From Polychytrium aggregatum (lineage: Eukaryota; Chytridiomycota; Chytridiomycetes; Polychytriales): DNA of 64,000 nucleotides. The notes beneath the pieces were generated by a model that had not been told where the DNA came from, did no database searches, and worked only from the letters and a program-made list of their open reading frames with translations. The translations under genes were made by a program, and so were the position numbers. Below, one piece after another: positions 1 through 15,600 of the stretch. The stretch's first letter is position 1. Every line of letters begins with the position of its first letter. The stretch spans positions 434,001 to 498,000 of the forward strand of contig NW_026516226.1 of NCBI RefSeq assembly GCF_025602895.1, in the 5' to 3' direction.

Positions 1-1221
1 TACGGCAGCGGCGATCTGGATGCCGACAAGATCCAGACGCTCCGCAGCATCGGCGGGGCCGGTGGGATCAGTGTCATCGATATCTCGTCAAGGCTTGGGC
101 CCGTGGAGGTGAGCGGGTGGTTCATGAAGCCTTTCATGATCCTGCTCTCAACCTTCCGTGAGGTCATCTTCATGGACGCCGATGCGCTGTTCCTGCAGGA
201 ACCAAGCGTACTGTTTCAGCACAAGGGCTATCTCCAGACCGGAGCGCTGTTCTTTCGGGACCGCAGCATGCAGTTTGACGCCGAAACGGGGCGATATAGC
301 AGCTACGTCCGCAACATCATCGGGGAGCCCTCCGAATACGCCATGAAAGGCCGCATCTTCCGGCACCTGAGCATCTACGAGATGGACTCTGGCGTGGTGG
401 TGCTTGACAAGGCCCGCACGGCCCACGAGCTGCTGCTGATTTGCTTGATGAACACGGACTACTTCAACTCGGACTTTATCACAGTGTTCCACGGTACGTA
501 GTCTGTGCTGTGTGCTGTGTGCTGTGTGCTGTGTGCTGTGTGCTGTGTGCTGTGTGCTGTGTGCTGTGTGCTGTGTGCTGTGTGCTGTGTGCTGTGTGCT
601 GTGTGCTGTGTGCTGTGTGATGGGACTCGACGAGATGATCGATCAATTGATCGGGTGGATATCAGTTGGCTCGGTGAGGAGGATCGAGTTGGTGGTCGAC
701 ATTCACCATGGGATTCCGATTGCGATTGCTCACGATCGTTCACACATCGTCACACTCCGCATCATTATTCCCACTCGCTGCTACACCAACCAACCAACCA
801 ACCAACCAACCAACCAGGCGACAAGGAGACGTTCTGGGTTGCCTTCGAGGCCATGGGATCGCCGTATTACTTCAACCCGCCGGGCGGGGGAGCACTTGGG
901 TATCTCGAAGAAGGTACAGGTCGCATCTGCGGCAGCCTCTATCATCCCGACGAGCACATGGACCCATTGTGGATCAACAGCGGAATCATTCCGGACAAGA
1001 AAACTGGAGAGAGTATCCCAATCAATCTCACGCACTGGGCCACCGATACGACCTGGCTGCCGCTCAGCTGGGGATATGGGGCTCTTACGTCGTGCCTATG
1101 TATCAAGTCGGCACAGCCCGAGATTGAGACTGGGAAACTGGAGGGGCGGTATCTGGAAAGGGCTCGAGGTCTGACATCAGTTTGGCTGAGATTGAACGAG
1201 AACAAAACCTCGGCCCCCTAA
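1..1221 (+). CDS. alpha-1,3-mannosyltransferase, MNN1 family (5' partial)
   Basis: The reading frame is open at the window edge, so the N-terminus (expected: type II membrane anchor) is missing. Exon <1-493 is followed by an intron at 494-817 (donor GTACGT, acceptor CAACCAG) and a last exon 818-1221 ending in TAA; the join restores a Gly codon. Family features: FMDADALFL near residue 56, the D-x-D type sugar-nucleotide/Mn site of Golgi glycosyltransferases; MDSGVVVLDK near residue 128; and GDKETFWVAFE at the start of exon 2, typical of the Mannosyl_trans3 (MNN1/MNT) family. Such enzymes add alpha-mannose to N- or O-glycans in the Golgi. About 298 residues are visible. The intron carries two microsatellites, so a naive reading frame runs through the repeats and gives a false Leu-Cys-Ala-Val-rich peptide. 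A possible poly(A) signal AATAAA lies at 1306-1311. Confidence 0.85.
503..617. repeat. TGTGCTG heptamer tandem repeat in intron
   Basis: About 16 near-perfect copies of the 7-bp unit TGTGCTG fill the 5' third of the mannosyltransferase intron, starting about nine bases after the splice donor. Seven is not a multiple of three, and the repeat reads through as a Cys/Val/Leu-rich peptide in two frames, so the apparent ORFs here are spurious. Confidence 0.95.
785..816. repeat. CAAC tetranucleotide repeat at intron 3' end
   Basis: About eight copies of CAAC run directly into the splice acceptor CAG at 815-817. The usual pyrimidine tract is replaced by this A/C repeat. Confidence 0.9.
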
Positions 1222-1929
1222 GGTAATACAATTGTGTCCTGAAGCTCTCGTCCAAGGCGCGAGTACAATTCCATTCAACAAAACGATGGCAGAAGATTAG
1301 TGATCAATAAACAACCTCCTACTGATAAACACTTTTGATGTCACTAAATATCATCCAATTCCTGCTTGTTGGAGTGAAACGAGGCGATATCCATGCACGT
1401 TCCTTCACATGCTCACCATCGTCGCGGGTACTGGTATTGCGATGTGGGAGTGGTGCTCGCATTCGACCTTTCAATGGATTTCTTGCCCGATTTTCACGGT
1501 GTCTGTTCATGGTGGCGGTGATGAGTGTACTTTCAAGACCTAGGATGCAAAGCATAATTAACGCTCAAAACGGTGATATGGCTGGTCATGGTGATGGCTG
1601 TTTATACCCAGAACAAAGCACCATCCACCCTCATGTACAGGGTATCCCTGTGGGCCATACTTTTGTGGCGATGCTGGGGCTTTTGAAGGTGCTTTGGCAC
1701 ACTCATCGGCATCGGCGTAGACTCGCCAATCAGGTATGATTGGAGCGGTAGTCTTGTCCTCTCCCCGTCCTGATCTTGGGAAGGGCACAAATGTGCAGCG
1801 TCGTTTCCCTGTCCCTTCTGATACTCAAGTCTGTCTACTCCCGTCAATCGATCAACAGAAAGAGCTGAGCTGCTCGCTATTGCTCTATAGAAGAGAATCG
1901 TTTTGCTTGGTGAATCTTGCAAGACTTGA
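1222..1929. other. intergenic region, mannosyltransferase to KIF9
   Basis: This holds the 3' flank of the mannosyltransferase gene (AATAAA at 1306-1311) and the 5' flank of KIF9. Open frames here, for example 1335-1739, show no recognisable motif or protein-like composition. Nothing else was seen. Confidence 0.6.
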
Positions 1930-4900
1930 ATGATCCAACATCCCTCCTCTGCCGTGCCCGTCGGCACGCCGAGCAAATCCAAGCATGTCCGCGTCATCAT
2001 TCGCACTCGACCGACCTCCGAGTTTGCACAGGACATTATACGCTTTGGCGATGATCATAAGGCACGTTTACGAGCACGACTCTTCCGAATTGGATATGCT
2101 TCTCATACACGGGGCTTCGTTCTGGACGCGTTACCCAAGGGGCCATTCGACGAATATCACGATAGGGCCGATGCCCAACGGAAACACGAGCGTTGGGCAT
2201 GGCTTGGCCTGTAGCACTTGTAGCACCCTTCGCCATGTTTTCAGCGTCAAACACCGAGAGCGTTGCATTGATCCCAGCGTCCACCATCAGTCGGTTCACA
2301 TTCATATCCCCAAAGGCAATGAGGGCGGGTACATCAACAACCAGCAAGAGAACTGGGACTTCAAGTTCGACAACATTCTGCATAACGCGTCGCAAGAAAC
2401 CGTTTACGAGGATTGCGGAACCTCCATCGTGAAAGGTCTTCTCGAAGGATACAATGGTATGGCCACTCCGGTATCGACAACATTGGCGGCTTCATGAGCA
2501 CGATCCTTACGACTGCCTCTCTGGTTGCTGCAGGCACGATTCTGGCATATGGACAGACAGGCGCTGGAAAGACTTTCACCATGCAAGTACTCGGCGTATC
2601 TGCGGGGGATTCGCTGACGGCATCAAGCCCTTCGACAGCTCGGGCGATGTTCACTGCTATTTACTTATCCGCACCTGATCATTTTACTGCTCTGCAGGAC
2701 CGGAGCCTCGGAAAACTACAAGCACCGAGGACTGATTCCCCGGACCATCTCACATATCTACCGCGAAATTGCCGATCGCCCACAGTTTGCCTTCACCGTT
2801 CGCGTGAGCTATCTGGAGATCTACAACGAGAATATGGGCGACCTTTTGTCGACGTTGTCTACAAATTCAAATGAGGGCATACTGACGGTGGTGGAGGAAA
2901 AAGGCGGTAGGTGGTCGATCCGTGCCGGTAACTCGATCATTCTCGCCGGGGCTATGTCGCTCTATACCCGCACATACGAGAATACGAGCTATCTGAGTAT
3001 CCGTCATCGCTGTTGACATATCGCCATTATGCAGGAGCCTCGTACGTCAAGGGATTGACAATGCCTATCACCAATAACGAGGAGGAGGCTCTGAACTATC
3101 TGTTCGAAGGCGAGACCAACCGGGCCATCGCCGAGCATCAGATGAACAAAGGGTCCACGCGGTATGTGACATTTTAGAAGAGTCTCGGTTGGACCAGCAT
3201 TCGGCCTTGAGCATACAAGAAGCCATTGCTGACGTCGGCTGGTACCCTCCAGCTCGCACTGTATCTTTACCATTTACATCGAGTCGCGCTCCCGGGTCGA
3301 GTCTTCAGAGAAGGTCATGTACTCCAAGCTTAACCTTGTGGACTTGGCTGGCTCCGAACGGCTGTCGAAAACCCAAACATCTGGGGTGTCTCTGAAAGAA
3401 GCCATGCGTAAGTGATTCGCGCACAAAACCCTGTCGGCATTACCCCGATGGAGGATCGCTTTTGGAGCAGCCATGGCCTTCGTGACTCGCTCCGGTTTTG
3501 CTCTCCATCGAAGCTGGCTTGAACATGATGTTGACGTATTGTATATCATCGCAGACATCAACAAGTCCTTGACCTTCCTGGAACAGGTCATCATAGCGTT
3601 GGCAGACAAGAAACGGTTGGTATCATGTGGACGCTGTCACAGCCATATGGTTTCTGCAAACTGAAATACTCGATTCGTGAGAGAGCACCATCATTACACT
3701 GACAACCTTGCCAAACCCACCCGATGGCACAGAGATCATGTCCCATATCGCCAGTCGAAGCTCACCAATGTCCTTCGCGACGCTCTTGGTGGAAATTGCA
3801 ACACACTGATGATCGCCAACATCTGGGGTAGGACTATTGTTGTGCTGATCGGCTTGCCCTTATTTACAAAGGCAACTTGCGACTCTCCACTCCCCGTTAC
3901 TCTGCACCGTGTCGAGCTGCTTCCGAGTCATGGTAAAGACTCGGGTTTACCCGTGTGCCATTTTCCGATGATTGATATGTCCTGTTTGACCACTCAGGTG
4001 AAAAGGAGCATATCGAAGAAACCATTTCGACACTTCGGTTTGCGACCCGGATGATGTGTGTCACCAACACACCAGAGCTGAATGTGCAGTACGATCCTCT
4101 TGCCCTCATCAAAAAGTATGAGAATCAGATCCGAGAACTCAAACAGGAGCTCGCCATGCACGATACGCTCGCCAGTCGCTCACATGTCCAATACGAGCCA
4201 TTTACCGAAACGCAAAGGTTTGAGCTTCAGAAGACGCTCAAGTCCTTCATTGAGAAGGACGACGAGGATATCGAGGTACCTTCGCAACTCCGTGGGTTCG
4301 AGACTTTTGATTACTATCGGCGGCGGGCAGGTGCTTGGCATTCGATCCGGCTGAGCCTCGCTCGTCGTTTTAAAGTTCGCATGGCAAACAAATCGATCTC
4401 ATCCGCTTGGGATGGAATGCGGTCTCTGAGTGCCCCGTTGAATGGTAGGCTCGATGGTGTATCCGATATCGTTGACATGGGCCCTGGACTCTCGCTAGAT
4501 CATCAACTTGCGACAGATCCGTGAAATCCTGAATCAGTTCAAGATTATGTACAAGAATCTCGAGGCCGAGCTTGAAGACGTCAACCGGCACCCACGAAAT
4601 ACAATCAGTACTTTTACCTCGATCCAAGATCGAGCACCGGCCGCCGATAGCGAGCTCCAGGTGCGTGGTGGTTGCTATACCGAAATGTGGTGCCGACATG
4701 CATGATTGACTCCAATTGCTGTTACCCAGAGTCGAAGCAACGACCTTGACAAAGACGACGGCGTCGGGGACATGGAAGGAAACGGATTCAATGTTGGATT
4801 GGCGCCGATGGGTGGTCGTGGCGGGGCGCCCAGCAAAACCTCGAACAAGGACAAGAAAGGGGCTGGTGGGAAGCGATTGTCCAAGCTGGTTCCGAATGCC

Positions 4901-6408
4901 GTGCACCACGAGCCTGGGGATGACGAATCGCTGAAAGACGGTGTAAGTTCACAGGCCAGATATACTGCATGATGGAAATGCGAATATCTCAGGACGCGTC
5001 ACCTCGGTAGATTGGCATCCAACTGTGGAGCGGCCGTTTGAGTTTTGGCATTTATTTCGTCCTGATGGCGATGGCACCGTTGCATTTTAAGAGCCAATGC
5101 TATGCCTTGGCTCTAGTCAAGGATCACCCCTCGCCGCACAGGCAGATCTCACAGGCAAACTGCATGAGCGGAGAATCACTAACACAACATCTGAATGCTT
5201 GGCCCGCTGGCGCTGCTGGTTCACAATCCCACCATACTTGCTGCAAAGTTCTCATCGATCGAGAAAGAACCAGTGAGCCCTCCAAACGAAACATGGGGCT
5301 CGCAGCTGCCGCCACTGCCGAGCCAACAGTACAACAAGAACCGTCTGCTTCCACCTCCAAGCCGTGCCGACGAGTTCGAATCCTTCAAGAAGGGCAAGGG
5401 CATGGAGATGAACCGAATTCTCAACGAAAACAAAGGTCTGTATCTGATGCTGATGCAGCGGGCAGCTGGCTGAGAGCCGCATACTTTGACCATATACTCG
5501 GCGATTGAGTTCGACCACTGGTAGAGGCTGATGTCCATTTTATACTCACAGCGGTGCTGAAGGACAAGAAAAAAGGCGCCAGAGACATGGCCGAGATTGT
5601 CAACAATCTCAAGCATCAGATTGACGAAGTCAAGGAAAGCATCGGGCGCAAGAAAGTGGAACGAACCCGTGGTTGTGAGTTCCACGATGCTTGGCTGGTA
5701 TTGGTCGCGGCGAATGTAGATCGGGCCACGGACGCTCTGTTGATCTGTGTCACCCATCTCACGCCACAATTGGACTCTGTCAACGGCTGCGATCACACTG
5801 CATCGCTTTGGGTAGATCCAAATGACAAGCTGGGCGATAACGTCATCATCGACGAGGAGGAGTATACGCTGCTGAACACGCTCAAGCAACTCAAGGCCCA
5901 GTATCGCGAGCAATTCGATCAGCTCAAGCACACCCGGTCCGACATTGAATACTGCACTCGCCTGGTCGACCAGTGCCGCCAGAAGCTCATGTCTGAGTTC
6001 GAACAGTGGTATGAGGCGACATACGGTGCCCAGCTCGCTGACGTCGACGGCGTGAGCGGCCAAGTCGAGGTGAGAAAGTGGAAGCGGCATCCTGTTTTGC
6101 TTTGTGCTTAGAGACTTACCGATGTCCCGCCGATGGCTGCGAAGGATGATGTGCTCGGTGAAATGCACTGACGGATGCTCTTTTGGTTGGCTTGTCTTAT
6201 CAGGATGTCATGGACATTGGTGAAAAGTTTGAGAGACTGCAGATGGAGCGAATGTCTCAAGAGGATCCTGATTCGCTGCCATACTACAATGCAAAGCGGC
6301 GGACCTTGAAGGTGAGTGCGACCGAGACGCCCAGCCAAAGCTCGGCCTCCAACTCTCCATGAGTGTCGCGTAGTATTCGCCACCATTACTGCTCCCACAC
6401 AGAAGTGA
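1930..6408 (+). CDS. KIF9: kinesin-9 family motor (KIF9/KLP1 type)
   Basis: Ciliary kinesin; in algae and animals it sits on the central apparatus and influences flagellar beating. Model of 16 exons: 1930-2061, 2291-2456, 2534-2582, 2698-2906, 3035-3161, 3253-3407, 3555-3615, 3733-3827, 3998-4275, 4499-4660, 4730-4942, 5249-5435, 5552-5671, 5816-6069, 6204-6311, 6403-6408, giving 773 residues, near the usual KIF9 length. Motor motifs in order: [10 protein letters not shown]-loop GQTGAGKT (about residue 106), YLEIYNE, switch I STRSH, switch [18 protein letters not shown]. After the motor come coiled-coil segments and the family C-terminal block [14 protein letters not shown]...PYYNAK. Introns 1 (2062-2290) and 3 (2583-2697) use GC donors. 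The junction at 5249 and the last exon are the least certain: the alternative acceptor at 6371-6373 opens 6374-6652 instead of the two-codon end. The gene converges on PLK. Confidence 0.95.
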
Positions 6409-6987
6409 TGATCGCACTGGACAACGGCATCCACAGTACAATCTGTCCTTTGAATGGTCGCCCGGCGATTCCGTTGCGTTGTGTTTCCGTGCTATTGACT
6501 CTGTTCTTCTGTGCCGTTGGCACTCTGTTCTTCCACGTCATTGGCCCTCTGCTGTCTATCGCAAGATTGTTTCCAAGACACCTCGGCGGCCGACGGTGAC
6601 AGGCTTTCCGCATCACACAAACACCAAGCTGATTCACAAGGGTCATCATTGAGCACTCGCGGTATTGATTAGCCCGACTGGGATCATGAATCATGTTCTG
6701 GGTATCGCCGTCTTGCCAGAGGCTACAATGTTCCAGTCGCCTCCACATTGCTGTTCAAGCGATCTCGCAATATTGTCCGGCCATAATTTTAAGCTTTCGC
6801 TCGTTCCCGTGACTCACAAAGCCGAGGGCCTCGTGCAGCGCATCGACATTTGGAGCCAGAGTCCCAGCTAGAGAGGGCCAACGCCGCAGGAGTAGCAGGA
6901 ACTATATTCACAGCAACTTGGCGCTTTGCAGGGAGGAGGGAGGAGGGAGAGGGAGGAGGATGGCGAAGTGCTGCGGTGATTCGCGCT
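6409..6987. other. convergent 3' region, KIF9 and PLK
   Basis: This is the space between two convergent genes. The part up to 6652 is an open frame that could be an alternative last KIF9 exon (93 codons from 6374). A GGAGG-rich tract lies around 6931-6960. No other feature was seen. Confidence 0.55.
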
Positions 6988-11884
<4,897 letters not shown>

Positions 11885-12189
11885 GGCCAGGCAGAGAAAC
11901 CAGCGCTTCGATGTGCGCCACTGCTAGGACACCGGATTGCTGGGGGCAACGTGGGAGCCCAGGAGAGCAAATCGCCGAATTCCACTTCTGTATACCTCTC
12001 CCAGCAGCTCGCCGCGGATGTATTTTGTATTATTTTTGTGATCGCGAAGGATTGGAGGAGGTGATGGGCCAAACTTGCGGGGCTCGCGGGGCCGGTTTGC
12101 TGGCTGGCGGCCCCGTTGCACCTCCTCCTGGGGTTTCGGCTGCGGCTGCGGTGGCAGATCTGGCTGCATCTCGATGACTGTCTCGGGAA

Positions 12190-12223
12190 TGCGGATGCGG
12201 ATGCGGATGCGGATGCGGATGCA
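12190..12223. repeat. GCGGAT hexamer repeat
   Basis: About 5.5 perfect copies of GCGGAT in the divergent promoter region, 440 bp upstream of the ABC1K start codon. Confidence 0.9.
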
Positions 12224-12404
12224 GGCGAGTGGGCTGGCGCTGCGGCTGGCGGTTTCGTCGAGTCGCTTGGGATCGAGAGGACGGGTTCCTGCAAGGCGGG
12301 TCTGGCTCGACAGGACTTGGAATCGGACCGCAAACAGCAAATGCCGGGCGCTCTCGCTCTCGGCAGCGACAACGGCGGCGCCTGTGTCTGTGTGGCCGCC
12401 GCGC

Positions 12405-12441
12405 GCTCTCGGCGGCTCTCGGCGGCTCTCGGCGGCTCTCG
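12405..12441. repeat. 10-bp GGCGGCTCTC repeat
   Basis: About 3.7 copies with an exact 10-bp period, one DNA helical turn. Read on the minus strand the unit is GAGAGCCGCC. A related 10-bp unit, GAGAGCGTCC, occurs upstream of the Nup53-like gene at 61910-61968. Confidence 0.85.
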
Positions 12442-12663
12442 CCCGTCGCTCGCTTCGGATCCAGCCGCCCGGATCCATCCCGTTCGAGCCAGCCATGTGC
12501 CCAAACCGGGATGGCTCGAGTCACCTGACCCGCTCTCATCGGGCCACCGAGCCAGAGCGGCTGCACCACCAAAACCATCGCCGGCCCTGCTGCCCTTGCT
12601 CCCACGACCATCCCGCAACCTCCACGGGCATCCTTCGACCAGCCGATCCCCGCCGCGGCAGCC

Positions 12664-15600
12664 ATGTGTGTCGAGAGGCTCCGCGCCTCCCTCAGCCTGA
12701 TGGCCCGTCGGTGCTTCATCCTCTATCTCGGCGTCTCGGTCTATCTTGCCCTCAAGCTCACCCAGTTTTCGCTGCGCAACCGTACCGGCCCGCTGGACCA
12801 GGCCCACCGCGACCAAGTGTGGATGCAATCCCACGAGCGGGAAGCCAAGCGCATCTACCAAGCCATCGTCCATCTCCAGGGCCTGTGGATCAAGGCCGGG
12901 CAGTATCTCAGCACCCGGAGCGACTTTATGCCTACTCCGTTCGTCCAAGAGTTCCGCCAGCTGCAGGACTCGCTCCCCCCACGCCCCTTCGGCGTCATTC
13001 AGCACTCGGTGTGTGCGTCGCTCAGAATTGCTCGGCTCTCGGAAATCTTCAAGGAGTTTGACGAGGAGCCGCTGGCCACGGCGTCAATCGCACAGGTGCA
13101 TCGAGCCGTGCTTGCCGACTATCGTGGCGGGCACACCGTCGTTGTCAAGGTCCGCCACGACAACATCGAGGAGAGAATCCTGCAGGACCTCAAGGACCTC
13201 AAGCTCATCATCAAGGTGGTTGCCTTCCTGGAGCCCAAGTATGACTTTGGCCCGATCGTCTCGGAATGGACCCAGGAAGTGCCCAAGGTAATGCTCTGAG
13301 GAGTCTTCTGCCGTGCTCGTGCCAGCGGCTGTGTTTGCGCATTGTTGGGCAACGACAGCCCGCTCCAGACTGGCCCAGCCCAGGCCAAGTGTCCTGCATC
13401 CGGCACTCACGAGGCGATACGGGCCGCTGCCGCTCTGCGCAGGAGCTGAACTTTGTCAACGAGGCCAACAACACCATCGAAATCAGAGACTCGATTCTGC
13501 GGCACAATCGCAACTACGAGCCGAGCCATCCGCTCTATATCGACTGCGTCTTCTCCAACCCAGTGGCCTCCCTCACGACCTCGGACATCATGGTGATGTC
13601 TTTCATTGGTGAGCGTATCTATTGGGCAGTCTTTCGGCCGCTTCCATGCACCAGTGCTGCCGCAGTAGGTCGCAGCCCTCGACCATGAGCCACGCAATGT
13701 TGCTGTACTGACATACCCTCCTCCAGATGGACATCGACTGCTCGATGTCAAAGCCCATTTGGAGCACCGCGTCGACACAGATGAGATTGTCAAGCAAGTC
13801 ATCCGCGCATATGCCTTCCAGATATTCGTCATTGGATTCTGGAACTCTGGTACGCCTGCGCTGCGGCTCGTTCCATCCGCCTCTCGAGCAGCCCATATCC
13901 CACGCATACAACCTCGCCATGGTGTGCCGCCTGTCGCTCACAGCCATCTATGCTGTCGCTTGGTCCCTTTTCTATCATACTGGTTCCTCTCACCACCTGA
14001 CTCTGTCCAGACCCACATCCGGTATGATGCAGCAGCCGAGTACCGTCGTCCCTGAACCTTGCATCGCACATGAGCAACCCCTGTTCACGACACTCACCCA
14101 TGCTGTGTTTTCCAGGGCAATTTTCTCGTCACACAAGTCGACGGGCGCTATGTCCCTGCTCTGCTAGACTTTGGTTTGACCAAGGCAAGCTGCTCGGCAC
14201 CAGCTTCGACAGAGTCGCAATACTTTATCGACAAAGTGTTTGACTCTTTTGTAACCCTCTTTCTCCCCCTCTCAACAGCGAGCGACAGAGAAGGAGGTCA
14301 TGGCTTTATCCCGAATTCTCCTTTCGGCCGGAAATATGGACTTTTCAAGCCTGCTCTCTGGTCTGCAAGAACTGGGGTTCCGTTTCTCGATCGACGATCC
14401 GGAAGGCGCCATGGAGGCTGTCCGAGTAGGTATCCGCAATCTGGCTCTGCGCAACGGGCTCTCTGGCTTGGCGATACTTTCACTGTTTCACAGCGCACGC
14501 TCATCACCAATTTCATAGCATACGCCTGCTAACCCGACCCATGCATCTAGTACATCTTCCGCAATTCAGACGACAATGGCTGGGCGACAGAGTCTCCGAA
14601 GCCACGATACGGAAAGCGTCCTACACAAGAAAGCGCCGACGTTCACGAGCTTCAAAATCAAAGCTCGCGTGAGAGTCTTATTCCAAACGGAAAGAAGGCC
14701 AAGAAGCGGTTTGGTTCTTCATGGAAGCTCAAGCGGCGACGCAGAAGGAGGCGCCACCAGAACCTCGGCCTGCAAGCCTTTCCTGGCGTGATGGTGTTTT
14801 TCGCCAGGGTCATCCAGCTCCTTCGAGGACTGTCCATTACAATGGACTCGAATCAAAACTACATGGACATCATGGTTCCGTTTGCGAAGCGCCACATCGA
14901 AATGAAGCTGGACTCTGAGACGGCGCTTTACGGAAACCTGTCGCGGCCGTCGCTGTGCTCGCCCAGCCCGCTGGATGAGAGGCTCCGAGCCATTGTCCGG
15001 GACATGATCCAGACGCAAGACATCATCGGCTGCCAGATATGCGTTATGCAAGACAACGTCCGAGTCGTCGACATTGCAGCAGGCATCCAGGGCTCGTTCG
15101 ATCCCACCGCCGTGAGCCACGTATGTCGATATGGTTTGCATCCGGCTGCACTCTCAGGGTATCATCCTGGCATCTGCTTCACACATGCATCTGACCGAGC
15201 TACTCCTTCTTGCATCAATTTCTTGCATCGACGGCACAGGATTCGCTGTTCCCCGTGTTCTCATGCACCAAGGCAGTCGCTGCAGCGGCCCTCCACCTGC
15301 TCGTCCAGCGCAGACTGGTCAGCTACGACGACTATGTTGTGACGCACTGGAAGACCTTTGCGCGCAACCTCATCGATCCGTCCTTTGCGAGCCTGAAGGA
15401 AACAACCAAGATCAAGCACATTCTCAACCACACCTCTGGTCTCGAAAACGCCGGAAGCGAGCTGTTTGCCCAGGACCCCTTCAAGATCGCTGACTGGAAA
15501 CTGATGATCGCTGAGATGGAAAGAGCCATTCCGGCGAGCGAGCCCGGCACACACATGGCATACCACTATCTGTCCTTCGGATGGCTTGTGGGCGGCATCG

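Larger units (their letters stand above)
11885..12663. promoter_or_regulatory. divergent promoter region, PLK and ABC1K
   Basis: Shared 5' region of two divergent genes. It is GC-rich, with a GCGGAT hexamer repeat (12190-12223) and a 10-bp GGCGGCTCTC repeat (about 12405-12441). Long open frames on both strands here, up to 432 codons on the minus strand, are Arg/Pro/Ala-rich products of base composition. A 5' exon of PLK could lie here but none could be assigned. Confidence 0.6.

Noticed and set aside
505-1221. 238-codon ORF with Leu-Cys-Ala-Val-Cys-Cys repeats
   Set aside because: Its first part is the translated TGTGCTG microsatellite inside an intron; only the part from 818 is real coding sequence.
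5221-6168. 315-codon antisense ORF opposite KIF9 exons
   Set aside because: It is the complement of well-supported KIF9 coding exons and has no motif.
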